Notes: generated by a model from the sequence alone, not told the origin. DNA of 64,000 nt from Prinsepia uniflora (GCA_032719365.1 CM064867.1:56732601-56796600); one strand, 5' to 3'; shown: positions 22,891 to 35,400, counted from the first letter of the stretch. Numbers and translations: made by a program.

Positions 22891-23154
22891 GGCTCTTGTG
22901 AACTGTGAGGGAGGTGCTGAAGCTGAATTGTGTTTTATGGGTTTGATGTAGCTGATCAATGTGTCAGAGTCAAGACGGTTTACTCTTCCTTTGGTGTTGG
23001 TTTGCCTTTTTAGTGTGAACTTGGGAAATGGGGAATGGACAAATGAGAGCTAGAGTTTTTATTTTTCTTTGGAAATACTAGGAACAAACAAACCAATTGT
23101 AACTGCCTCTCTTTTTTCAATAGCTTGGACTATTGAATGTTGACTTATTCGATT

Positions 23155-23187
<33 letters not shown>

Positions 23188-23239
23188 TGTACTTAATTAA
23201 TCTTATTATTTATCATATGAATTATGCACTCATAATTAG
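22891..23239 (-). promoter_or_regulatory. 5' leader and upstream region of the ATL gene
   Basis: This is the sequence immediately upstream of the ATL start on the minus strand. A run of alternating T and A at about 23154-23188 offers several TATA-like positions some 265-300 bases before the ATG. I see no clear single core promoter and no known cis-element cluster. Confidence 0.35.
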
Positions 23240-23438
23240 AACTGATAGTTTTTAAAAAAAATTATGTATATATTATATAGGATAATATTTACATTTTATC
23301 CTAATGATATTTTCTCAATACCGCCATTTACATTTATCGAATTGTCTTGTATATATATCATAATCAGAACCGTTTATTTTCTAAATCGTTATATTAAGAT
23401 TATCACTATAAAAAATTAATAAGATTGAATGTCGTTTA
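23240..23438. repeat. Foldback-type repeat copy 2, left arm
   Basis: The stretch about 23330-23400 (ATACCGCCATTTACATTTATCG, TATCATAATCAGAACCG, AAATCGTTATATTAAG) is an inverted match of 28390-28475 on the far side of the copia element. The match continues outward across the gypsy insertion (43026 onward, ATCATAATGG and ATGTAATATT). The two arms therefore belong to one foldback/MITE-like element whose middle received the copia element. The outer end near 23240 is approximate. Confidence 0.5.
23434..23438. repeat. Target-site duplication GTTTA (left), copia element
   Basis: GTTTA directly precedes the 5' LTR and is repeated exactly at 28259-28263 directly after the 3' LTR. This fixes both ends of the copia insertion. 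Confidence 0.95.
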
Positions 23439-23731
23439 TGTAAGCACGTGGTAGTTAGACCCTGATCCTACTCCACCGTGTTAAGTGGTCATCAAGTTAG
23501 ACAGTTAGTAGAGTTAGTTATACAGCTAAGCTAGTAGCTAGTTGTTAGTAAGAATCTCTTAGCTGTCATGAACCCGTACAGAACCATGTATATATTGTGC
23601 AAGGTCACAATTGTAAGTTAATGAGAAACCCTTCAGAAGAATTTCCCTCTTGAATTCTCTCACGTTCTTTCTTCCTCAGTTCCTCTTCATCTTCACTCTC
23701 TCATTTCTTCATCTTCCATAGAAATCTAAGA
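23439..23731 (+). mobile_element. Copia 5' LTR
   Basis: It begins TGTAAGCACGTGG and ends ATCTAAGA, abutting the primer-binding site. Compared with the 3' LTR it has five extra bases (GTCAT near 23567) and four substitutions. Confidence 0.95.
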
Positions 23732-23743
23732 TGGTATCAGAGC
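23732..23743 (+). promoter_or_regulatory. Primer-binding site, initiator tRNA-Met type
   Basis: TGGTATCAGAGC matches the complement of the 3' end of plant initiator tRNA-Met, the usual copia primer. It directly abuts the LTR with no spacer, which supports the unusual LTR ending GA. Confidence 0.9.
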
Positions 23744-24479
23744 AATCTGCTCACTGCTCATAGATCCTGGACACAATCACACTCACGCTTCTTGTTCGTG
23801 CTTCCTCTAGGTGATCATGGTTTTGTATGGACTACATCTCGTTCATATTCCTATTTCTTGATTCAATCCTTCTCTCTCTACAACCTCAATCTTGCTCCTG
23901 CTAATCTCATTTCTGCTATACCTGGCAAGCAGAACTGAGAACCTTGTTGCTAGCTGAAGAGGCTGACCTATCTAAGGTTGCAGCACAGACGGCCTCGCAG
24001 ACCTCATTGCTTACTGCTATGTCAGCAACCAAGGAAGCATCTTTGGATCACGCATCTGATGCTGCTCATCACTCTCAGCCCTCTTTGAATTGGAACAATG
24101 CTCGAGGAAATAACAATTGGAACAACAACTATTGGCACAATAATCGTGGCCGAGGAAGAAACAATGGAAGGGGTCGATGGAACTGGAGTAATAATGGGAG
24201 TAACTATTGGCACAATGGATGAGGAAACCGTGGAGGTTACAACAATGAGTGGAACACTGGTCGAAATAGCCGTGGAGGATACAGTAATAACACCTACAAT
24301 CAGGTCTATCAGCAGGGTAATCATGGCTATCTGCATCCGTTTAGCTATAGCACCAATCAGAACTTGGGATACTCGAGTAATGGGAGTGGAGTCCTAGGTC
24401 CTCCACCGCACTATGTGCAAGCTCAACACGTCCCATCTGTCAATTGTGCAAGACCGCTGGTCATGAGGCACCTGATTGC
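23744..24479 (+). pseudogene. Copia gag remnant
   Basis: The leader and the first gag codons run to about 23937. Sequence then jumps to the C-terminal part of Gag, so most of the capsid region is missing. What remains is a Gly/Asn/Arg/Trp-rich stretch (24100-24240) and a zinc knuckle C-x2-C-x4-H-x4-C at 24438-24479 (CQLCKTAGHEAPDC). The frame is broken by TGA at 24220-24222, where an Arg codon CGA is the likely ancestor, and by a frameshift near 24425-24435. A working Gag would package element RNA; this one cannot. Confidence 0.75.
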
Positions 24480-27400
24480 TCACAGAGAGGTAGTTTTGCA
24501 CCTACAGTCAACTCTCATCCTCAAGCTTACACTGCTTCAGCACTACCTCAACCCTTCACACCCTTCTCAGCTAACACTGCCTATGAGTTTAGTGATCCAA
24601 ACTTCTGGCTTGCTGATTCAGGAGCTACAAATCACATGGTCACGGATGCTTCTTCACTTCAACAATCTCAAGCATGTGTTCCCACACCAAGTATAGCAGT
24701 AGGGAATGGTTCGGTCTTGTCTGTTTCTAGTGTTGGATCACTGACATTACCACTGCAGGATCGTGTATTTGAGTTGAAAGAGGTGTATCACGTTCCTAGG
24801 CTTGTGCATAATCTTCTTTCTGTCCACAAGTTTTGCTTGAACAACAACTGTCAAATGTTGTTTGATGCTAAGTGTCTTCGAATTCAGGATCACTTGGGGA
24901 GAACACTGCACAACCTTCCCAGCATTCATGGCTTGTATCCACTGCCTCAGACCATTTCTTCTCCACCTGTGTCTGTACCTCATTATGCTGCTTTCTTGGA
25001 TCAAAAGATTTCTTCGTCTCTGTGGCACCCGCGTCTTGGAAATCCTGCCCATGCAGTCCTTCACTCAATGATCACTCAAGCACATATTTCCTGTCCCTCA
25101 GTCACCTCTTCTCAGATCTGTCAACCATGCCTCCAAGGGAAGGTATCCAGGTTACCTTTCACATCTTCAGATCTTCGATCAACTGAACCTTTTGCTAAAG
25201 TTCACTCTGATGTATAGGGACCTAGCCCGTGTTCCTCTAATCTTGGTTTCAAGTACTATGTACTCTTTGTTGATGACTATACTAGGTATACATGGTTGTA
25301 TCCCCTAGTCAATAAATCAGATGTCTACCTTACTTTTGTGAAGTTTCATGCCTATGTACTTAACCACTTTGATAAGTCAATCAAAATTTTCCAAAGCGAT
25401 GGAGGGGGTGAGTTTGTGAACAAAGCAATGACTGAGTTCTTGTCATCTAAAGGTATTCTGCATTATAAGTCGTGCCCGTATACTCCTCAGTAGAATGGAG
25501 TAGCTGAGAGGAAGCATCGTCATCTCATAGAGACTACCATCACACTGCTTGAAACTGCCTCTATGCCCTTGGACTTCTGGTTCCATGCATGCTCTACCTC
25601 CAATTTCTCATCAATCGAATGCCAACTGCAACTCTGCACATGAAGTCACCTTATTTTCTGCTGTTTGGTCATCACCCATCTCTTCTGTCTTTAAAGGTAT
25701 TCGGTTGTGCTTGCTTTCCTTTCCTGCGTCCCTATAATACTCATAAGCTTGAACCAAGAACCAAGCAGAGTGTCTTTGTTGGTTACCCTCATGATTACAA
25801 AGGCTACATGTGCTATCATATCCCTACTAAGAAAACCTTTGTCTCTCGACATGTTATCTTTGATGAGCACACCTTTCCTTTTGCATCACACCTCACATTT
25901 CCTCCTGGTTCTGAGCACCACCCTGGATATACTCCGTTGTCTTCTATTCCCACTTCCTTGAACAGAAACACCATCACTAGTGTTGATCCACTGCCTGCAC
26001 CAGATCCTCCAGAGCCTCGAGTACCATTCACATATGCTCCTGCTTGTCCAGAAAGTATTCAACAATCTAGTGAAGAATCCGAAGGCTAGTTCCCTTGTGA
26101 GCATAGTCTAGATCAGTTAATTTGTGTGCCACAGGTTAGTGGCCCTTCTAGTGTACATACACCACCTGACAGTGTTCCTTCCGAGCCACACGCAGTGTCA
26201 CTTGTGCCTGTCAGCGAGGTCCCAATATCTTCAACTACTGTTTCCACCTCAGACAATCCAGAACCCTCTATTGACTTGGTTTAGATATCACACAGGCTAC
26301 ACCACCTCTTACTAGTATCTCCCAACACCCCATGATGACTCGATCTAAGATGGGCATCACTAAAACCAAAAGACATGGTTATCTTGCCCTTCATACCACT
26401 TTGAACACGGTCACTCCGCTCACTGAACCAGTGACTTATCAGTAAGCCTCACAGGTTCCTGAGTGGCAGCAGGCCATGATTGAAGAATTAGCTGCCCTCA
26501 AGCACCAGCATACTTGGTCTTTGGTCCCTTTACCATCTCATCGTAGTGTCATTGGCTGTAAATGGGTATTCAAACTCAAGAGGAATGCTGATGGCTCCAT
26601 TGCACGACACAAAGCCCGTTTGGTTGCTAAGGGATACCTTCAAGAGGCTGGGGTCGACTACTGTGAGACATTCAGCCCTGTGGTTAAGCACACCACCGTT
26701 CGATTGGTACTTGCCTTAGCAGCACATTACCACTGGACTCTCAAGCAATTGGATGTCAAGAATGCTTTTCTACATGGTCATCTTGATGAGGAGGTCTATA
26801 TGACACAACCACCAGGCTTTGAAGATGCACATACTCCTTCCTACGTCTGCAAGTTACATAAATCGCTCTATGGACTGAAACAAGCCCCTCGGGCTTGGAA
26901 TGCTCGATTCACCAATCACATGCTTAAGCTTGGTTTCATTCAGTCTTTATCTGACACAGCCTTCTTCGTATTGCACACTAATTCCACTCTTCTCATTGTT
27001 TTGCTGTATGTTGATGATATCATAGTTATTGGCAACAACCCTCAGGCCATGTCCCGATTAATTCAAGCTCTCCATTCTGAGTTTGACATGAAGGATCTCG
27101 GTACTTTGTCATATTTCCTTGGTCTCCAGGTCTGTCATCATGAGGACAGACTCTTCATTAATCAAAGAAAGTATGCCCGTGATCTCTTGACTAAGGTGGG
27201 CATGTCCGACTGTAGTCCAGTCACCACACCAATCGTCCCAGACTCCAAACTCCTCATAAGTGATGGCATTCCTCTCTCTGATCCCACACTCTATCGTAGC
27301 ATGGTCGGAGCTCTTCAATATTTGACTTTTAGCCGTCCTGATATTGTGTTTGCAGTAAACACGGTGTGTCAATTTATGCATACTCCCACAGATGCACACA

Positions 27401-27986
27401 TGGTGGCAGTTAAACGTATCCTACGTTATGTCAAAGGAACTATCGACTACGGATTAAGCTATGGCTCAGGACCCAGACCTTTACACCTTCAGGCCTTCTC
27501 GGATGTAGACTGGGGAGGGATCCAAACACTCGACGGTCTACCTCAGGTCACATCATTTTCTTAGGTCGAAATCCTATCTCATAGGGTGCTAAGAAACAGC
27601 ACACTGTCTCTCGATCATCTGCTGAGGCCGAATATCGAGCCCTAGCAAACACAGCATGTGAGATACATTGGATCACCTACATCCTACAAGATCTTCGTCT
27701 AACTCTTCCACAAAGACCTTCACTCTGGTGCGACAGCATGTCTGCCATCCAAATCGCTCATAATCCCGTATTTCATGGTCGTACGAAACATGTTGAACTC
27801 GACGTTCACTTCATCCGCGAGCGAGTACAGAACAAATTTCTTCGCTTAGCTCATGTCTGCTCCCGTAACCAATTGGCTGATGTCATGACGCACGGACTAC
27901 ACTCGCCCAAGTTTGAGTTCTATCGTGCCAATCTGCTGCACCGTGCCTCTAGCATCAGATTGCGGGAGGCTGTAAGCACGTGGTAG
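24480..27986 (+). pseudogene. Copia pol: protease, integrase, RT, RNase H (broken)
   Basis: Protease has the active motif WLADSGATNHM near 24610. The integrase zinc region has LWHPRLGNP near 25020, where Asn replaces the usual second His. Integrase core residues are visible (HSDV near 25205, SDGGGEF near 25400, NGVAERKH near 25496). RT spans 26476-27400 with KARLVAKG, LDVKNAFLHG and catalytic YVDD (27006-27017). RNase H continues to 27986, its stop lying 16 bases inside the 3' LTR. In-frame stops are at 25215, 25491, 26087, 26443, 27562 (after a shift) and 27582. Frameshifts lie near 25590, 26285-26440 and 27530-27545. Pol would copy and integrate the element; this copy is inactive. Confidence 0.9.
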
Positions 27987-28258
27987 TTAGACCCTGATCC
28001 TACTCCACCGTGTTAAGTGGTCATCAAGTTAGACAGTTAGTAGAGTTAGTTATACAACTAAGCTAGTAGTTAGTTGTTAGTAAGAATCTCTTAGCTGAAC
28101 CCGTACAGAACCATGTATATATTGTGCAAGGTCACAATTGTAAGTTAATGAGAAATCCTTCAGAAGAATCTCCCTCTTGAATTCTCTCACGTTCTTTCTT
28201 CCTCAGTTCCTCTTCATCTTCACTCTCTCATTTCTTCATCTTCCATAGAAATCTAAGA
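27971..28258 (+). mobile_element. Copia 3' LTR
   Basis: 288 bp, starting TGTAAGCACG directly after the purine-rich GCGGGAGGC and ending ATCTAAGA, followed by the duplicated GTTTA. Confidence 0.95.
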
Positions 28259-28485
28259 GTTTAATCATTCATATGTATAAAATAAATCAACGATTTTGAA
28301 AAAAATTAAGATCCACATTGTGAACCGTTCATTTAATTGATATACTTGAATGATTAAATGACCTTTAATCTTGTTTTTTTTAACAGAAATGATCTTGATA
28401 TGTTGATTTATAGAAAAAAAAACAGTTCTTATTATGATATATGCACAAAAAAAATTCCATAAATCGAAACGGTGGTACACGAATA
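28259..28485. repeat. Foldback-type repeat copy 2, right arm (part)
   Basis: This is the inverted counterpart of 23330-23400. It includes GATTTATAG, CAGTTCTTATTATGATATATGC and ATAAATCGAAACGGTGGTAC. It is cut at 28485 by the gypsy element and resumes at 43026. It also matches foldback copy 1 (20150-20345). Confidence 0.5.
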
Positions 28486-29649
28486 TGTAACGCCCCGGAA
28501 ATTCGAGGAATGTAAAATTGTAAAATAATAAATGAAATGACGTTTTTATCCCTGTGAATAGTATGATCAAATTGTTGACTTTTTGATTGGTAGGTCAAAC
28601 GAACATTGACCAATGATCGTGACGTAGTTCGGGACGTCACGAGTCCATAGACAGGTGGCACGTTCAATTCCAACGATCAGGGAAGAAGTTACGACGTTCG
28701 GAAGTTCAAGGGCATTTTCGTAATTTAGACAAAAAGGGGGGAAAATGTTGACTTTTTTATTGACAACTGATTTTCACACAATTCGAGGACCGTTAGGTAG
28801 GTCTCGATGCTGTGAGTCTGTAGACAGGCGGCACGCTAAAAACGGACATCGAACGGATGAGTTACGGGTCTAGAAAGAGAAGGGCATTTTGGTCATTTTG
28901 GGCAGAAGGGAAAAATGGTAATTTTGCAGGGAGTTACTATTGAGAACCGTGAGAAACAGGGCCTGCACCACGGTGCTTGGTGGTTCTAACCAAGCAATTG
29001 TTTAACCTGGTTAGTGGACTGAAGAGGGGATTAGTTTATGGGTTTTGAGGTATTGGGAACGTGTTGGTATGGAATGAAACAAGAAACAGTGCACGGGCAC
29101 CATTGTTTAACTGGTTTGAGACCGTTTCGGGAAACATTTTTCAGAGAAGCCAGAAAGATTCCCACGGGTTGCTGGCTACACGGTTTGGTTAACAGAGTAA
29201 TGGGGAGTGAGAGAGGGTCATTTTCGTTAAGGAGAGTCTGAAAACTTGAGAGAAAACGGAAACCGGAAAATCTGAAAAATTGGAGGGAAAATCGAGTTTT
29301 AATTTGTGAGGCGAGTTGGACGAAACCAAGGATCGAAATAGCTTTCTGGGACCAATTGGAGTTCAACCATACCATTCCTGAAGTGATACGACCACGACTT
29401 GGCCAGGAACCCAAGTTCCATGTTCGAAAGATTTTCAGAGCTGAGGACGACGACTTCCAGGTGAGTAACTGTGAAATTGTTTGTGTGTTATGGTTCGTAT
29501 AGGTCCTAGTAAGCTTCAGGTTAGGTTAATTTGAAAATGGAAGGGAAACCAGTGAGATACGATGGTCGACCCGTTTGGTTGATCACGGGTCGAAGGGTTG
29601 ATTTAGGACCTGTTGAGGTTAATTAATGACTCAGACCTCAAAGTAAAAG
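28486..29649 (+). mobile_element. Gypsy 5' LTR, first segment
   Basis: It matches 40361-41523 of the 3' LTR. It contains two TAGACAGG(T/C)GGCACG modules (near 28647 and 28820) and a strong splice-donor-like CCAG/GTGAGT at 29457-29466. It breaks off at 29649 after GTAAAAG. The next 54 bases of the LTR (41524-41577 in the 3' copy) are missing. Confidence 0.85.
28619..28640. promoter_or_regulatory. TGACGT/ACGTCA inverted repeat in gypsy LTR
   Basis: GTGACGT (28619-28625), eight bases, then ACGTCAC (28634-28640) form a perfect inverted repeat. TGACG motifs in pairs are known binding sites of TGA-class bZIP factors (as-1-like). The same arrangement is at 40494-40515 in the 3' LTR, with mutated versions in LARD1 (11929-11950), D (about 52418) and E (about 55350). 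Regulatory use is inferred. Confidence 0.45.
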
Positions 29650-32464
29650 CGCCAATCAGTAACAAATCAGTGACAACACATCATACTACAACGTCCGTCA
29701 ATGTAGCACAAGATCAACAACATGATCTCCCCTCGCAGGGCAAACTCAATCCTGCGACAAATACCAACAGCAGTAACCACAACTGTCACCCCTTCAGCGA
29801 TCCCAGATGCTGGTAAGGTCACGACAAGGTAAAATTTCGCCGCAAAGCTACTTGCGGTCACACTAACCACCAACTCACTCATGCTGAGTATATGCATACC
29901 GTCATCACACTCAATCAGACGGTGTAACTGGAACACGTTGACCACCAGCCTAGCAGTGATCACACAACTCAACACTAGAGTTACACTAGCCAACCATGGC
30001 TAAGAGCACCTGCTCAAACAATCACTGAATGCGTCAGAATCACACTACCCAGTGCATCGTGTTCAATGTCCAGTTCACGTTCACAACCAAAACCAATGGT
30101 ATTGGAACTAAGCCAAGTACCAATACGTTTATCGACACATCACTGGTACATCCCATGTACCGTCACTAGGTATCAAGTACCGCAAACCATGTACAAGGTA
30201 CATACATCTATCCATTGACAAGACCACAACCACCTAGGTCATAGCCAAACATGTTCCAATAATGGAGTCCATTTGGCCAAACCAGCAAGAGACAAATCGA
30301 AACTCCACCCATCATCTAGTTCCAATTCCAAATCCGAATCCGCAATTTCGTAAGAAATCTCGAATCCAAACCCAGACATCACATTTTTAATCCATGTCCA
30401 AATCCGAATCCGAAATCATTATTCCGTAAGCTAGCATTTGGAATAATCATTCCGCTCCCAAATCCAGTCTCACTTTCAAGTTCCAAAATCAAATCCTGAA
30501 TCGTCACCCAGAAATTTGGTTCCAAAACCCGAAATCTCGTTCACGTCCACTCGGACTCACCAAAACCGAACCTATCGGTTACCAGTTCAAACGAGTAACA
30601 CATTACATCCGATTGACTTCATAAGGAAGCCAATCCCATCAGTCACCACTCTAAGGCTGACCAAATTCGACCCCGTCGGAAACCTACTCGCTCGAGTAAC
30701 ATACCATAAGGGGCTCCACTTCGAAAAGAAGTTCAGTCCCGTCATTTACGACTCACATACCAGAGTAAGAGTGATAAACTCTCACCCCATCTGGATCATC
30801 GAAATCACGACCCAGATCCATCACTACGTCAGTCGACCATGAACATCACGATCCAAGATCGTCACAATGCCCAATGTCCACGACATCCCAAACCCGATCC
30901 ACTTAGGATCCACACAGTTAACTACTAGGAACCATAGGGTCTTACACCCTCATCTAATTTGCGTATTGTCACAACGGTTGACAACTAACGCCCACAATTA
31001 AAAAGTTCAGTCAACGACGAGACACGCCGCGACTGTGGGTTTTGAATGATTACCTCGTATCTATCCTTGCCATCCCACCTAGGGAAAACCAAGGATGATC
31101 CAAAACAATGACACCAATACTCATCCTACGTGGATGCAAACAAAACTCGCTGCACTCCCCACGCCATATAACCCAACATCGTCTGCCACCAAGCAGAAAA
31201 TAAGAAGTCACCCCTAATGACTTCAGAATACCTAATACCAATGCGGAAAACCCGCAATTCACCTATCACCTCAAACACAACCTCTCACGATTCTGTAGGT
31301 CCAACCATGTTGAAACCAACGCACTCGGACATCAACCATGTGTACCATTTAGACTGGTTACGGACGCATACCCAACTCGACGAAGTCATAACTCGACTCG
31401 TGACTCATCGTCAGCACAAACACCGGCACCAACACCAGCATTAGTGCCTGCACCAACACTGGCACACAAACAACAGTATCGGTATGAGCACACCGTGTGC
31501 AAAACTGATAACTCTGGATCTCCGCTTATAACAAGCGACGACCCCGTACCTCTTCTCGAATAGGAGAAACTCTGCCTCCTTCGTACCTAACAACTCTGGG
31601 TACAATCACCCTGACAACTCATGTGAGAAAAGGAAACGTCCCCTGAACGTCCCCCAATCCTCAGCAACCACTCTCAGTAGTAGTGCCTGCCACATACTTG
31701 TGCATACCCAACCACCAGACATCACTATCGAGACTCCACATCCAATGGAATCAAGTACCCGTACAACTACTCTGTATCCCCACTCTGGGATTCCATCGAC
31801 ATGTACCAACCCCGATTGTGGATTGCAGTTCCACCACTAAAGCTGACATGACTAGACCTGACACAATCGTCACTCGGTCTCGACTTCGAAAAGTCATTAA
31901 GAGTCAAACCACTCGCCAGCACACATTTCCAAACCAAACATCCCACCTTAGGGTTCCGCGATTACTACCTAGGGTTCCTCAAAACCCGACAGCTCCTGAG
32001 ACTTAAGATATTACCATGACCCATCTCGAGTCCTAACCGAATTCTTGACTCATTCATCCATGCCATCCCTGGCATACCCGGTCACCTAGAAAATTACCGC
32101 CAGTGAACCACATCATATACCACTTACAAAGCCTAGGAATACCCCAACACACTCTAGACGTTGGGAACTCATATTTCGCACAAGGAATTTACTGAGAATA
32201 ATCTCATCCTGGGTCCAACCTACCCAATTTTGCTACCTTCCAAGCCTCTGGATCCAATAAATCCTGGGATCCACAAGAATACTGATTCGACAATTTTTAA
32301 GCCGTAGTTACACAAATTAATATCTGACCCACAAACCAAGGTCAATTACATTCCGAGATTAATCACAAGGTCTCAAATACCCTAATATACCCATCTCACT
32401 ACCAGGTCGCGCACGAGGCTCACGTTCCGGAGGTATGGCATGGCAACAGCATCAGCAACCTAGT
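29650..32464 (-). mobile_element. Interior of minus-strand LARD relative
   Basis: No gag or pol frame is found. On the minus strand, 31470-31380 carries repeated GGTGTTGGTGC phrases followed by GACGATGAGTCACGAG, matching 59415-59500 of LARD D. 31735-31671 matches the D inverted-repeat block. The rest is non-coding and unassigned. Confidence 0.6.
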
Positions 32465-32476
32465 GCTCTGATACCA
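32465..32476 (-). promoter_or_regulatory. Primer-binding site of minus-strand LARD relative
   Basis: On the minus strand TGGTATCAGAGC follows the LTR end after a two-base spacer, complementary to initiator tRNA-Met. Confidence 0.85.
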
Positions 32477-32478
32477 AT

Positions 32479-35400
32479 TGACAGGACCCGTCCCAACTGG
32501 ACGTCAAGAACCGTACCCGGTCCTACTCCCATCTGACAAGTCAGCTGAAAGTCCGAAACTACCCTTCAGCACCTGCCAGACAAGGGATATTTGCTCCTGT
32601 GCCCGCTCATACCTCCACCTCTCGAATAGCCTCGATCATCGCGCCACGACCTGAAGGGTCAATAAAACAGAAAAGGTGTGAGTGGACAAAAATGACCTCT
32701 TATAAAAACATTTGCCAAAATACATTCTTACCCTTCAGTTTTCACAAACTTGCATGCATATCGTAAAACATGAGTACTAGTATGAAATCATTCAAGTATG
32801 AACAGTGGACCGATAAAATCAAAACACGTTTTCCCATGGTCCATAAAAACTCATGTTCATCAAATCAGTTCATGTTATAAAACATCAAATCCCGGCTCTC
32901 AGGCCAAAACATGTGAAAACATAATCACTGGCCACAAAGACCAAAAACTCGTACTTAATACCAGTACGTAATCACAAACAACATGTTTCCTTAAATCATT
33001 TTAACCGCTAAACCATGGTTTCCTCAAAATCATTTTCCATAATCCACGAGACTTATTTCCATATCCTGTTGCTTAGAGTCACGTTTATCCCTGCAACGCG
33101 TGCATATCAATAGGCTCAAGGACCGCTCAAAATCCGAGCATCCGCCGCTGTGAACACATCACCAGCCGGCAATCTGGATCTCGTGAACACATCACTTACC
33201 GATCCATATATAATCTAGCACATCTGATCTGAGTCAAGCCTCCCTAGGCTGCTCGACAAAGATCGTGCTACGTGACCTCTTCGGGGTAAACACTTCCATC
33301 CCGAAGGCGAGCGTTATCTCCAGGGTGCACTCCGGGGAAAAACATATTTTCTCCTAAAAGCCCTAATTATCCGCAACATATCATCATCACAAAAACTAGT
33401 GAAAACAGTTGCATTGAAAACCAAATCATTTACAATACAAGGTCTCAGCCCCAAGTCCCGATTTACTTTATAAATCCGAAAATCATCAATATCATCATGT
33501 AATCACATGGAAATACAAATACAATCAAAATCACAATTCCATTGGGTCTCAAGCCCAAAATATCATTTTCACGCAAATCCGTGCAACCGTAAACCCGAGT
33601 TGCCACGATCACGTAAATCCATGAAAACAACTCCTGACTCATAATCCGAGTCCAAATATCATTTTCAACTTCCTGACTCATAACCTGAGTCAAAACATCA
33701 TTTTTAATCCGGGCCTAGCCCAAAACATCATTTGCACGTTCCTCGTAAAACGTGCCCGAAAGACTGATTAAAATAATCATAAAATTCCAATAAATCATTA
33801 ATTTCACAATTTCACAATGACTCCAAATCCGAGTCAAAATCATTATTTATTTGGGTTCTCTCGCCCACAATATCATTTTTAACCAATTTCATGATTTCTC
33901 GAAAATCGTGCCAAAATATAATAATATAATAATCATAAAACCGAGAAATCACCGAATTGAAATACCAATCATGCCAAAGCATATCAAATCATATAATAAA
34001 GCATTTTAAATCATATATGCATGCATCACGGTTAGAAAACCAAAAGTCCACTCACACACACACCGTTCAAAACGGTTCGTTTCCGAGCTGCACGTTTTTC
34101 CGTAAATTCTTGAAATCACAACTCCTGCCTAAAATCATTATAGAGGGTTACTAACATCTCAAAATACTTCATATAATTTTCCCCAATTTTTTCGGAATTT
34201 AAATACGTATTTTAAACGTAAAACAAAACTTCGGATACGCGGAACATTAACGAAACAATATCCGATTTCCTCGAAACCAACGTTAAAATGTTCGTTACAC
34301 TGAGAGGATCAAAAGTCATGTTGACCTCACCTTGAGACTAGGCCGGACGCGCCCTCACGCGCCACCGTGAGTGGCTGCGCGTGAAATCCACGCGCCTGCT
34401 ACAGTGCTGTCTCCCTCACCCGTTTGTCTGTAAAACGGGCCATTTAACCCGCGAGACGACCCGGTTCGTTTTCTGTCAATTCGACATTAATTCCTTCAAT
34501 TGAACATTCATACAGCTTCGTTACAAGTCTAATTAGAGGTCTGAAACATCAATTACACGAAACCTTACCTTTAACCTCACGATCACAGATGATCATTCGA
34601 AGAACACCCGACCATTGTTCATCATTCGAACTCCTTCAATTTTGATCGATTTCCTTAAATTGATTCAACCAGAAGCATCAGTGGACTCCGTTAAACATTT
34701 CCCCCAACTCAATTGCTTTAATCCAGTGCTCAATCACCACGACTCAAGCTCGATAGCCGTCACTGTGCAACCATGGAAGTCCGTCAATCTCCAACGTTTT
34801 CCTTCAATTGATCCCTCCAGAAGCATCGTGGGATCCTCAAGAACACAATCCCCACATCAATTTCGTCGATCAAAGCCTCAATTTTCTCGACTCGACCTCG
34901 AATTTCCTTCTCTGTCACCAAGTGTGTTCAGAGCCAAAACATCACCAATTTCCTTCGTTCTTTCGACGTTTCTGATCGTAGTGATCCCAGGAAGCTCGAA
35001 GTGAGTTCAATTGCGATCCTTACGGCCCCATTTCCAGTATTTGAATTTTCCCCCCAAAATTCCTAAAATCCGAAACCCAGAATTCAACACACTCACAACC
35101 CCTCGTGTTTCCCTTGTTATTCCAGTCCTTCAATCTCTCATTTTTCTCCCAAGAACGGTAGAGGAAGGGAGCCAATTCTCCCAGTTCAGTCCTCCCCCAA
35201 TTTGTGCACCGTTGGAAGAAAATGTAAAGAAAATAAAAGGAAAATGATGGAGAACATGATGATTAGAGATGATGATGGTGTTGGGAGGGAAACATGGATC
35301 AGATTTCAGGGGATGGGTGACCCTTGTCACTCATCCAAATGTGCACAGTCACAGGGTACTGTTCATATTAAAATATTATTTTAATCTCGGTTCGTTCGGT

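Larger units (their letters stand above)
23439..28258 (+). mobile_element. Ty1/copia retrotransposon, young but coding-defective
   Basis: This 4.8 kb element has LTRs of 293 and 288 bp, a GTTTA target duplication and domain order Gag remnant, protease, integrase, reverse transcriptase, RNase H. That order defines copia. Short LTRs and the RT sequence suggest the Ale/Retrofit lineage, but this was not tested. The LTRs differ by four substitutions and one 5-bp indel, so insertion was recent. Yet most of gag is deleted and the frame has at least seven stops and four frameshifts. LTR termini read TG...GA rather than TG...CA. Confidence 0.95.

Noticed and set aside
22891..22959. Longer 285-residue start for the ATL protein
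   Set aside because: The upstream start would be TTG; the first in-frame ATG is at 22890 in a good context.
24022..24336. Ile/Val/Ser-rich minus-strand frame
   Set aside because: Antisense of the Asn/Gly/Arg-rich copia gag tail.
28481..28485. A clean five-base target duplication for the gypsy element
   Set aside because: GAATA on the left and AATGT on the right do not match; only an imperfect four-base AATA/AATG is possible.
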